NCBI GenBank assembly: GCA_036489975.1
Contig: DASXES010000002.1
Location: forward strand, 21,223 to 85,222
DNA: 64,000 nucleotides
Direction: 5' to 3'
Origin: Roseiarcus sp036489975
GTDB taxonomy: Bacteria; Pseudomonadota; Alphaproteobacteria; Rhizobiales; Beijerinckiaceae
Position 1 is the stretch's first letter. Every line of letters begins with the position of its first letter. Shown here piece after piece: positions 1 through 8,984 of this stretch. The position numbers were made by a program, and so were the translations under genes. The notes below the pieces were generated by a model, which saw only the letters and a program-made list of their open reading frames with translations, was not told the DNA's origin and did not search any database.

Positions 1-416
1 TCTTTCACAGCGGCCATTCCGGCATCGGCACGGGCATGCCGGGCGGGGGTGGCCTGCGCCTCAAATATTCGAACCCGATTCACCTCGACGACGTCGCTGT
101 CGACTTCCCAGACATGACGGTCATCATCGCCCATCCGTCATGGCCGTGGCAGGACGAGGCGCTCTCGGTCTGCCTGCACAAGCCCAATGTCTATATCGAC
201 CTCTCCGGCTGGAGCCCGAAATATTTTCCCCCCCAGCTCGTCAGTTACGCCAACAGCCAGCTCAAGACCAAGATGCTGTTCGGTTCCGACTTCCCGCTCA
301 TTCAGCCCGATCGATGGATCAAGGACTTTCGCGAGGCCGGCTTCAAGCCGGAGGTTCACGACCTCATCCTCAAAGAGAACGCCGTCAGGGCGCTGAAGCT
401 CGATGGCGCGGCGTAG
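1..416 (+). CDS. Amidohydrolase (amidohydrolase_2 type), 3' end of gene
   Basis: The frame is already open at base 3 and runs to the TAG at 414-416, so the gene begins before the window and only about 137 C-terminal codons are visible. The translation reads like the end of a TIM-barrel metal-dependent hydrolase of the amidohydrolase_2 family: a beta strand with TVIIAHPSWPW, then VYIDLSGW, then the characteristic LFGSDFPL segment, whose Asp is normally the last metal or catalytic residue, then a helix ending in ENAVRALKL. Relatives are decarboxylases or hydrolases of aromatic and cyclic acids. The substrate cannot be inferred from this part. An alpha/beta hydrolase starts 6 bases downstream, so the two are probably co-transcribed. 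Confidence 0.85.
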   Translation, partial: FHSGHSGIGTGMPGGGGLRLKYSNPIHLDDVAVDFPDMTVIIAHPSWPWQDEALSVCLHKPNVYIDLSGWSPKYFPPQLVSYANSQLKTKMLFGSDFPLIQPDRWIKDFREAGFKPEVHDLILKENAVRALKLDGAA

Positions 417-422
417 CCCCGC

Positions 423-1232
423 GTGACGCCCGCCTTTCGGTGGATAGCGGGCGTTCGCGGCGAGGTCGTCGCCGACGGCAAGCGCCTTGAGGCGGCGTCT
501 TGTGGCCCCCCGCCCGATGAGGCGCCGACCATCGTCATGCTGCATGAGGGGCTCGGCTGCGCCGCGCTCTGGCGGGACTTTCCGCAAAAACTCGCGGCCG
601 CGACGAGTCATGGCGTCTTCGCCTATTCACGCGCCGGCTATGGCGGCTCCGATCCGGTTCCTCTGCCCCGCCCGCTCGACTACATGAGCCGCGAGGCGCG
701 GGACAGCCTGCCCGCGGTTCTCGACGCGATCGGGCTCAGGCGCGGAATCCTCCTCGGCCACAGCGACGGCGCCTCGATCGCGGCGATCTACGCCGGCGAA
801 GCCGCGGACGAGCAGATCGAAGGCCTCGTCCTGATCGCGCCCCACCTGTTCACCGAGCCGGGGGGCCTCGCCTCGATCGCCAAGGCGCGCCAGGCTTATG
901 AGACGGGCGATCTACGCTCAAGACTCGCCAAATATCACGCCAATGTCGACATCGCCTTCCGCGGCTGGAACGGCGCGTGGCTCGATCCCGGCTTCAAAGC
1001 CTGGACCATCGAGGAGGCAGTCGGCCGCTGGCGCGTTCCGGCGCTCGTCATCCAGGGCGCGGACGACCAATACGGAACGCTCAAACAGGTCCGGGCGATC
1101 GAGCGCTGCTCGCCGGCGCCGGTGACGAGCCTCATTCTAGAGGCCTGCCGCCATTCGCCGCAGATCGACCAGCCGCAGGCGACGCTCGATGCGATAGCCC
1201 GCTTCTGCGCCGGGCTTGCGGCGGCGCGCTGA
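423..1232 (+). CDS. Alpha/beta hydrolase
   Basis: A 269-residue alpha/beta-hydrolase-fold protein. The oxyanion-side HEGLG loop is near residue 41, the nucleophile elbow GHSDGAS near residue 113 supplies the catalytic Ser, and the acid and His candidates are QGADDQYG and CRHSPQ near the C terminus. No signal peptide is visible, so it should be cytoplasmic. The start is GTG at 423, 6 bases after the amidohydrolase stop, which implies one transcript. A hydrolase paired with an amidohydrolase often belongs to degradation of a cyclic or ester substrate, but nothing here fixes the substrate. An esterase, a C-C hydrolase or a lactonase are all possible. Confidence 0.82.
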   Translation: MTPAFRWIAGVRGEVVADGKRLEAASCGPPPDEAPTIVMLHEGLGCAALWRDFPQKLAAATSHGVFAYSRAGYGGSDPVPLPRPLDYMSREARDSLPAVLDAIGLRRGILLGHSDGASIAAIYAGEAADEQIEGLVLIAPHLFTEPGGLASIAKARQAYETGDLRSRLAKYHANVDIAFRGWNGAWLDPGFKAWTIEEAVGRWRVPALVIQGADDQYGTLKQVRAIERCSPAPVTSLILEACRHSPQIDQPQATLDAIARFCAGLAAAR

Positions 1233-1702
1233 CGGCTTTCCCCCGGGTCGGAGGGTCCGGATTCAACCAGAGCGCGAGTTTCTCCAAGCAAATTCCAAAC
1301 ATAATCCAAACAAATCCAAACATAACCAAGCAAATTTGTTTGTTTTGTTTGGTGGAATCGGGACTTTTCAAAGGGTTACAGCTGAAAAAAACAAAAGAAG
1401 TTTTCCGTCCCTCAACTCGCCTCTCGGGTTGCACGCAAGACCCCTCGGGCGGATTTCATCCCTCTTGCTCCTCGTCCCAAAGGCCGCGCGGCCCGCTCTG
1501 AAACAGGATAGCAAGACTTCCCCTTTTCCGAAAGGAATTGTCGACGGGAATTGCGAAAAGACAATTGGCGGGGTCCCGGATTCCGGTGCAGCGAGCCCGT
1601 CGAAAGATCGGCGCCCTTTGCCGCGCCCACCCCGCCATGCCACATTGACGCCCGTGGCCATGATGCTGGCGGACGCTCATGAGCCGCGACGGAACTTAGC
1701 CA
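1233..1702. other. Gene-free stretch of about 470 bp with an AT-rich repeat island
   Basis: No credible gene is seen. Bases 1283-1352 form an AT-rich island with tandem AATCCAAACA-like units (listed separately). The remainder has ordinary base composition and no hairpin followed by a T-run. The promoter of the downstream TIR gene should lie in its 3' half, but I cannot point to convincing -35/-10 boxes. Confidence 0.5.
1292..1352. repeat. AT-rich tandem AATCCAAACA units and an imperfect inverted repeat
   Basis: Three near-identical 10-base units lie at about 1292-1301 (ATTCCAAACA), 1303-1312 and 1313-1322 (both AATCCAAACA). They run into an imperfect palindrome centred on CAAATTTG (1331-1338), with CCAAACA on the left and TGTTTGG on the right. 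The right half is T-rich on the plus strand. It could end the upstream transcript or be a dispersed intergenic microrepeat; related AATCCAA motifs occur near 23.9 and 30.8 kb. Confidence 0.6.
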
Positions 1703-3127
1703 ATGCCAAGCGCGTCCGGAAAGCCGCTCATCGTCATCAGCTACGCCCACGCCGACGAACCGGAACATCCGCCCGAGGGCGAGGCGAAGTGGCTGTCCTT
1801 CGTGACCGGCTATCTCAAGCCGGCGATCAAGCATGGCGCGATCGACCTCTGGCTGGATCGCCTCATGCCCGGCGGCGCCGACTGGAGGCCGGAAATCGAG
1901 CAGAAGCTTAAGGCCTGCGACATCTTCATCCTTCTCGTCTCGCGCCATTCGCTGTCGTCCGACTATGTCATCGACAAGGAGATTCCGATCATCCGCGAGC
2001 GGCAGGCAAAGGGCGAAGCGGTTCATTTCTATCCGCTCGTCCTGACGCCGACGCCGAAGGCCGGGCTTCAACTGGTCAGAGACAAGAACTTGCGGCCGCG
2101 CGACGGCAAGCCGCTGTCGGACTATCCACTGCACGAACGCTACCGGCACATGAGCGAGGCGGCCGACGAGATCGCGGAGATCGCCGCGAAGATGGCGGAG
2201 CGCCCGCGGCCGCTCGCCCAACCCGCCGGCTCGACGGGTTTCAATCCTTTGCTGTCCTTCGTTCCCTTCCCGGCCCTACCCGTCCCAGCCCTGCCCAATG
2301 CCGAACGGCCGCCGACAGAACATGAGATCCTCAAGCAATGGCTTCGCGGGCGAGGGTGGCGAGCGTCCGTCGCACTCGCGGAGCGCGCCGCGCTCAGGGT
2401 CGCGCCGCTGGTCGTCCCGAGAGGCTACGACGGTAAGGCCGGCAGGGGGTTCGACGCGCTCGCAGCGGCGGTCTTTCGCAACTGCGCCCTCGCCCGCCTC
2501 GCATACAAGCATCCCGCCTTCAGCGAGAAGCCAGCACGCCTCGAGGCGTTCAAAGCAGCGGTCGAAGCCGCGTCCGCGGCCACCGACGCCGCCAAGGCCG
2601 TCGCCGACGCCTGGGCTGACTCGGTGTTTAGCATCCGCTGGCTTCGCGGCAACTACGGGACCGCCGCCAGCGTCGCCGAACTTGCGGTCGGCGCCGCTGA
2701 CACGGGCGCGAGACATGCTGAAATGAGCGCCGAAGCCACGGATAGGTTGGCCGCGGACTCGGGGTCGTTCGCGATCCTCATCGCTACGCTACCCGTCCCC
2801 GTCGACGCGCGCGACGGGTTTCGGGCGCAAACGCGCGCCGACCAGGACACGATCGCTCGAGAGGACGTCGCGGCGCTTGCCGACGCCCCGCTCTGGTCGC
2901 GAGAACGGCCGCAATGGGCGGTGAAGGCGTGGGCGGCGCTGCGGGCCGAGCTTCCGAAAGCCCAGCACTGGGACGTCTGGATCGATTGGTGCGAGGAGCG
3001 CTTGCGCGGGGTTCCACGCGGCGAGGCCTACGACCTCGTCTTCGCCAGCGTCCCGCAAACTGAATGGGAAAAGGGACCGGCGGCGGCGAACGCCTGGATC
3101 AAGGCGCGCCCGCCGAAGACGCGGTAA
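1703..3127 (+). CDS. TIR-domain protein with a C-terminal Ala/Trp-rich module
   Basis: 474 residues. Residues 8-150 match a bacterial TIR domain: strand LIVISYAHADE, then IDLWLDRLMPGGADW resembling the BB-loop, then DIFILLVSRHSLSSDYVIDKE. Glu93 sits where the catalytic Glu of NAD-cleaving TIR enzymes lies, so NADase activity is possible. After a Pro-rich linker (about 180-210), residues 215-470 form a helical, Ala-rich domain ending in a Trp-rich stretch (LADAPLW, WDVWIDWCEERLRG). As far as I recall, similar tails occur on other rhizobial effector-like proteins. There is no signal peptide or membrane segment. Bacterial TIR proteins often act in anti-phage abortive infection, but no known defence partner is adjacent, so that role is inference. 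The ATG at 1703 has only a weak GGAA upstream. Confidence 0.75.
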   Translation: MPSASGKPLIVISYAHADEPEHPPEGEAKWLSFVTGYLKPAIKHGAIDLWLDRLMPGGADWRPEIEQKLKACDIFILLVSRHSLSSDYVIDKEIPIIRERQAKGEAVHFYPLVLTPTPKAGLQLVRDKNLRPRDGKPLSDYPLHERYRHMSEAADEIAEIAAKMAERPRPLAQPAGSTGFNPLLSFVPFPALPVPALPNAERPPTEHEILKQWLRGRGWRASVALAERAALRVAPLVVPRGYDGKAGRGFDALAAAVFRNCALARLAYKHPAFSEKPARLEAFKAAVEAASAATDAAKAVADAWADSVFSIRWLRGNYGTAASVAELAVGAADTGARHAEMSAEATDRLAADSGSFAILIATLPVPVDARDGFRAQTRADQDTIAREDVAALADAPLWSRERPQWAVKAWAALRAELPKAQHWDVWIDWCEERLRGVPRGEAYDLVFASVPQTEWEKGPAAANAWIKARPPKTR

Positions 3128-3398
3128 GGCGGCTCCTGAGGAAGGCGGCGGCGCGGACCCCCGCGCGGCGGCCTACGCCGCTGACCGGAGCCTATGGGCT
3201 TGCCGCCCAATTCAGCATCGCAAAAGGCAACGCGCTGGTGCCAGCCGGCAACGCGCTGTGCGCTTTGACGTCGGCCGCTGTGCAGATGAGCGGCAGCGTA
3301 AGCTACACGCAATTCTGAGTGCTGGCCGGGCAGGCCGCCGCAGATGCTTCACCACATCCGATCCCGAATTCGCCCCTTCTCAGCTCAAGGCCACCACA

Positions 3399-3866
3399 AT
3401 GAAGCGCATCCTTTCTTTCCTCACCGTGGCCCTCCTCGGGCCGATCTGGCGGATGCCTGCCTGGGCTGAAGAGCCCAGAGCGTTCGCTGCTCGCCACGCT
3501 TATTTCAGCCGCATCGCGGCCCAAGCGCGCGAGATCGCTGGCGATTCCTGGGGCGAGGTACGGAAGCGCTTTCCCAAAGCCCTCGGCAAGGCTGCTGCGA
3601 ACGCTTTGGTGGCCGGGCCGGCGCTTGCGTTGGGACTTTGGGCCGGACACAACGGCCTGAGGATGCTTCTCGACGCCGCTGGCGCGATCGCGGCAATCAA
3701 CGGCGCCGTTGGCCATCCCGGTGGCGCGTTCGATCGGTTATTGAAGACGGTCGAAAGGGTCGGTGTCAGAAGCCCCCAGCCGGGACCCGAGAGGGATCCG
3801 AGGGCGAGGAACAATCGCCGAAGCGAAAGGCGCAAACGAGGAGGGGCGGGAAACGGACTCCTGTAA
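3399..3866 (+). CDS. Hypothetical secreted or membrane-anchored protein
   Basis: 155 residues starting at ATG 3399. The N terminus (MKRILSFLTVALLG followed by a Trp-Ala-Glu junction) looks like a Sec signal peptide cleaved after AWA. The middle carries one hydrophobic helix (NALVAGPALALGLWAGHNG, about residues 67-85) and the C terminus is strongly basic and disordered (RNNRRSERRKRGG). No family is recognised. The same frame is open upstream to 3258, but the signal peptide argues for the internal start. It lies 270 bp after the TIR gene on the same strand. It could be a small cell-envelope protein, and it could also be a chance ORF in G+C-rich DNA. Confidence 0.4.
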   Translation: MKRILSFLTVALLGPIWRMPAWAEEPRAFAARHAYFSRIAAQAREIAGDSWGEVRKRFPKALGKAAANALVAGPALALGLWAGHNGLRMLLDAAGAIAAINGAVGHPGGAFDRLLKTVERVGVRSPQPGPERDPRARNNRRSERRKRGGAGNGLL

Positions 3867-3959
3867 AACAGAACCCGAACAGGAACGGCGCAAGACCTGG
3901 CGCGCACGTCGGGCCAATTATCGATTTTCTGCGCGCGTAGGAGGAGTCGACGGCATAAA

Positions 3960-4110
3960 GTCATGCCCGCGAAAGCGGGCGCCCAGCGCTTTGAATCCTC
4001 CGGTGGATTCCCGCGCGCGCGGAAATGACACGCACCCTCATCCGCCCTTCGCGGCTCCTTCTCCCAGAGGGAGAAAGGTGAGAGGCGCCTCATCCGGCGC
4101 TTCGAAGGGT
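3960..4110. repeat. Two abutting palindromic intergenic elements
   Basis: Bases 3960-4029 begin GTCATGCCCGCG and end CGCGGAAATGAC, forming an imperfect palindrome with inner CCCGCGAAAGCGGG. Immediately after it, about 4032-4110 holds a second element, CACCCTCATCCG...CTTCTCCCAGAGGGAGAAAGG...CCTCATCCGGCGC, of the same type as the one at 13289-13394. Both are typical of short palindromic repeats (REP/RIME-like) dispersed in alphaproteobacterial genomes. As transcribed they would fold into stable hairpins and may stabilise or end the convergent transcripts here. Confidence 0.75.
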
Positions 4111-4863
4111 CTACGAGCGCGCCGCGCTGGTGAGGGTCGGGTCGGGCTTGTAAAGCGCCGGGAAGAGCCGCTTCAGGTTCGCGACCTTCGGCAGGTCGTT
4201 ATAGACGATGTAAGGGTAGGTCGGGTTCTTCGCCAGAAAGTCCTGGTGATAGTCCTCGGCGCGATAGAAGGTTTTCCCCGGCTCGATCGTGGTGACGATC
4301 GGCGCCGGAAACACATGCGCCCCATCGAGCTGCGCGATATAGGCCTTCGCCACTTTCGCCTGCTCGTCGTTCGCGGGGAAGATCGCCGAGCGATATTGCG
4401 TGCCTTCGTCCGGGCCCTGGCGGTTGAGCTCGGTCGGGTCATGCGCGACCGAGAAATAAACCTGCAGAATGCGCCCATAGGTGATCTTTCGCGGATCGTA
4501 GGTGATCTGCACCGATTCCGCGTGTCCGGTGTCGCCCTCCGAGGTCATGTCGTAATGCGCGGTCGCCTTGGCCCCCCCGGCATAGCCGGAAACCGCGTTG
4601 GTCACGCCGGCCAAATGCTGAAAGACGCCCTGCACGCCCCAGAAACATCCCCCCGCGATCACCGCGACCTCGGATGTCTTGGCGCCCGCCTGTTCGTCAA
4701 CGGTCGGCGGCGGCGCGACGAGGGCCTCTTCGGCGGTCGACCGGGTGGCGACGAAACCGGCCGCGGCGAGAAGCCCGACCAGTATCAGCGCCGGGAAAGC
4801 GGCGCCTCTTGTGAATGACGAAATCATTCGGCCCAGACTCCAGTGTTGGGAATTGCGAATCAT
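4111..4863 (-). CDS. msrA: Peptide-methionine (S)-S-oxide reductase MsrA, membrane-anchored or exported
   Basis: 250 residues from the ATG at 4863, which has GGAGG 9 bases upstream. A hydrophobic segment (PALILVGLLAAAGFVA, about residues 22-38) indicates export to or anchoring in the periplasmic face. The MsrA domain follows, with the catalytic GGCFWG near residue 72, then GHAESVQ, YFSVAHDPTELNRQG and FYRAEDYHQDF. It reduces the S epimer of methionine sulfoxide in proteins. The catalytic Cys is the only cysteine in the whole protein, so the usual C-terminal resolving cysteines are absent and this is a 1-Cys form. It lies 170 bp downstream of msrB on the same strand, giving an envelope repair pair covering both sulfoxide epimers. 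Confidence 0.95.
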   Translation of the reverse strand: MIRNSQHWSLGRMISSFTRGAAFPALILVGLLAAAGFVATRSTAEEALVAPPPTVDEQAGAKTSEVAVIAGGCFWGVQGVFQHLAGVTNAVSGYAGGAKATAHYDMTSEGDTGHAESVQITYDPRKITYGRILQVYFSVAHDPTELNRQGPDEGTQYRSAIFPANDEQAKVAKAYIAQLDGAHVFPAPIVTTIEPGKTFYRAEDYHQDFLAKNPTYPYIVYNDLPKVANLKRLFPALYKPDPTLTSAARS

Positions 4864-5036
4864 GAACGCGGGCCTCCGATAAAGAGTCAGTATGGCGTCG
4901 ACGCGACAGTCGGGCTTGCTCACGCAGTCGTGTCATCACACTTGCGAGAGCTTCGTCCCGCGCCGCTCAACTTCGTTCGCGCGGGCGTTGTGTTACAAGG
5001 GCGAGGTTCTTAACCAAAGGTAAACGCAAAGCCGCC

Positions 5037-5519
5037 TCACGCGGTCGCCGGCTTGAAGCTCAGCGCCAGGCCGTCCATGCAATAGCGCAGGCCCGTCGGC
5101 TTCGGTCCGTCGTCGAACACGTGGCCGAGATGGCCCTCGCATCGCCGGCAGGCCACGGCCGAGCGGATCATGCCAAAGGTTTTGTCCACATGGGTGTCCA
5201 CCGCATTATCGAGGGGCGCCCAGAAGCTCGGCCAGCCCGTGCCGCTGTCGAACTTGGTCGAGGACGAGAACAGATCCAAACCGCAGCCCGCGCAGGCGAA
5301 GACCCCTTTCCGCTCTTCATGCAGAAGCGGACTGGTGAAAGGCGCCTCGGTGCCTTCCTTGCGCAGGATCTCATATTGTTGAGGGGTCAGCCTCGCGCGC
5401 CACTCGGCGTCGCTCAGGACGACATGGTCGTTCCCCCCAGCCCGCGCGCTCCTGAATTGCAGCAAACCGGCGCTCGCGATCGCGGTGAGACCCTTGAGAG
5501 CCGTTCGACGCGTCAACAT
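5037..5519 (-). CDS. msrB: Peptide-methionine (R)-S-oxide reductase MsrB, Tat-exported
   Basis: 160 residues from the ATG at 5519, chosen because of a strong GGGAGG 7 bases upstream and because it exposes a twin-arginine leader (MLTRRTALKG, then a hydrophobic run ending SARA). The mature part is a standard MsrB: zinc ligands in CAGC and CRRC, the WPSFW loop, and the catalytic Cys in RYCMDG near the C terminus. It reduces the R epimer of methionine sulfoxide, presumably in the periplasm. The position before GWPSF, where many MsrB proteins have a resolving Cys (SGCGWPSF), is Thr here, so it is also a 1-Cys type. It is transcribed with msrA downstream. Confidence 0.95.
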   Translation of the reverse strand: MLTRRTALKGLTAIASAGLLQFRSARAGGNDHVVLSDAEWRARLTPQQYEILRKEGTEAPFTSPLLHEERKGVFACAGCGLDLFSSSTKFDSGTGWPSFWAPLDNAVDTHVDKTFGMIRSAVACRRCEGHLGHVFDDGPKPTGLRYCMDGLALSFKPATA

Positions 5520-5770
5520 TCTCGACCTCCCTGGCGCAGGGGATCGACGGATCGATCCCGGTCCACGAAAGCCTATACGCTCGAAACCGGGGCCGGTTAC
5601 AGAGGCGGACGAAATTCTTCGGCCTTGCGCCGGACGACTCCCGGCGACGGCGGGAGTTGACCGGAGGGGCCGGCTGCTGAAACATATCGCGAGCGCCGCG
5701 CGACAACAAAGCGTCACGCTCCCCGATCGCCATCGAGCGTTCGTTTCGCCCGCTGCAGAGGAAACGCACC

Positions 5771-7846
<2,076 letters not shown>

Positions 7847-7851
7847 GAACT

Positions 7852-8301
7852 ATGTCTAATCTGGCGGTGATGACGGATTCGCGAACCGTTCTACGCACTT
7901 CGTGGATAATGTATGCGCTGTTTTGTACTATCTTTGGTCTTGTATTTCTAGCGGGTGCGCTCGTCGCCGTAGCAAAAGACCCTGCACTCTGGTTGCCCAC
8001 GGTGATAATGGGTGGCGTTCCCGCGGTCTTTGTATCTTGGATGGCGACGACTTCATTGACTCTAGTAGAGGATAGCATCCATTGCCGGTCGCTATTTGTC
8101 ACGAAGGACGTGTTGCCATCGCTGGTGGTGAAGGCAAATTTCGTCGCTGGCCTTAGCAGTTTCAAACCGTATCAACGACTCGTCCTCTCGGTTCGTGGAA
8201 CTGGCGGGAACAGGGAGATAACAATAAACCTCGGACTGTTCGACCGAGTTGAAATTAGAGAATGGCTGGCAACTCTAAATGCGCGATTGTCAACCAGATG
8301 A
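7852..8301 (+). CDS. Hypothetical membrane protein, lower G+C
   Basis: 149 residues with two hydrophobic segments close together (WIMYALFCTIFGLVFLAGAL near residues 19-38 and LWLPTVIMGGVPAVFVSW near 46-63), then a soluble domain of about 80 residues rich in beta-prone sequence. This resembles small two-helix membrane proteins with a PH-like domain, but no family is certain. It starts 5 bases after the FadB-like stop. Its codon use is clearly more AT-rich than the flanking beta-oxidation genes, which suggests it arrived with the toxin-antitoxin module downstream. An alternative start is Met7 (7870). Confidence 0.6.
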   Translation: MSNLAVMTDSRTVLRTSWIMYALFCTIFGLVFLAGALVAVAKDPALWLPTVIMGGVPAVFVSWMATTSLTLVEDSIHCRSLFVTKDVLPSLVVKANFVAGLSSFKPYQRLVLSVRGTGGNREITINLGLFDRVEIREWLATLNARLSTR

Positions 8302-8314
8302 CCCGCCAAGTCAG

Positions 8315-8343
8315 TTGACAAATGGGTGTACAAATTGATACAC
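8315..8343 (+). promoter_or_regulatory. Predicted brnTA promoter with overlapping operator palindrome
   Basis: TTGACA at 8315-8320 is followed after 16 bases by GATACA (8337-8342), a plausible -35/-10 pair. A palindrome with arms GTGTA (8326-8330) and TACAC (8339-8343) overlaps the -10 region, as expected for autorepression by a BrnA-type antitoxin. The predicted transcript start falls at about 8349-8350, on the brnT ATG, and no Shine-Dalgarno precedes that ATG, so the message may be leaderless. Confidence 0.55.
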
Positions 8344-8349
8344 AGATAG

Positions 8350-8631
8350 ATGCCGAAATTTGATTGGGACGAGGGCAACCGGAATAAGCGTGCCGCGCGG
8401 GTCCCGATTAAAGAGATCGAGGATGTGTTGAGCGACCCGGAAACGATCGTCACGCCTCAGTTCGCTCTTTCCACGAGGGATGATCCCGATGCTGAAGAGA
8501 CCCGGTATCGGGCGACGGGGAAGAACCGCGAAGGCCGCGGCGTGTTCGTCGTCTTCACCATGCGATCGGTCGAAGACGGATTGCGCCTGCGGCCAGTCAG
8601 CGTTCACTACATTCACCGGAGCGACAGATGA
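8350..8631 (+). CDS. brnT: BrnT-family ribonuclease toxin
   Basis: 93 residues matching the BrnT toxin family: the N-terminal FDWDEGNRNK motif (family FEWDxxKxxxN), a central acidic segment, and the C-terminal core GVFVVFTMR followed by LRPVSVHYIHR. BrnT proteins are RelE-fold RNases that block translation until bound by BrnA. The length is standard. One oddity is AARVPIKEIEDVL where most family members read KHGVSFEEA, so this is a divergent member. The stop overlaps the antitoxin start by four bases (ATGA), with toxin first, the usual brnTA order. Confidence 0.8.
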   Translation: MPKFDWDEGNRNKRAARVPIKEIEDVLSDPETIVTPQFALSTRDDPDAEETRYRATGKNREGRGVFVVFTMRSVEDGLRLRPVSVHYIHRSDR

Positions 8632-8900
8632 CGAAGAAGCCCTATCCAAGGTTCAAGAGCGACGAGGAGGAACAGGCGTTTCTCGATGCGGCGAATCTAG
8701 AGGACTATGAGCTCACCGCCGGTGGCGCGCCGATGCGACAATGGCTCGCCGATTATGAGGATTTATACAAGGACGCACGCGTGAACTTGCGCCTTCCGCG
8801 AGCCCTGGTGTTAGAGTTCAAGCGAAAGGCGGCTAAGCGCCGCATGCCCTATCAGCGATTGATGCGGGCTGTTCTCCAACAGGCCGCGAAAACCCTTTAG
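8628..8900 (+). CDS. brnA: BrnA-type / CopG-like antitoxin
   Basis: 90 residues. The C-terminal half (VNLRLPRALVLEFKRKAAKR, then MPYQRLMRAVLQQ) is a ribbon-helix-helix DNA-binding domain of the CopG/BrnA class. The N-terminal part (PYPRFKSDEEEQAFL) matches antitoxins that accompany BrnT toxins. It should neutralise BrnT and repress the shared promoter, where a palindrome is visible at 8326-8343. It overlaps brnT by four bases, ensuring translational coupling. Confidence 0.8.
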   Translation: MTKKPYPRFKSDEEEQAFLDAANLEDYELTAGGAPMRQWLADYEDLYKDARVNLRLPRALVLEFKRKAAKRRMPYQRLMRAVLQQAAKTL

Positions 8901-8984
8901 CCAAAGATACCCGACGCGAGAAAGTCGGAGTTTCACTTAACCCTCTTCCTAGTTCTACCGTCCAGGAGCACCCGGAGACCCGTC

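Noticed and set aside
1292..1322. CRISPR-like array
   Set aside because: Units are only about 10 bases and contiguous, without spacers, and no cas genes are present.
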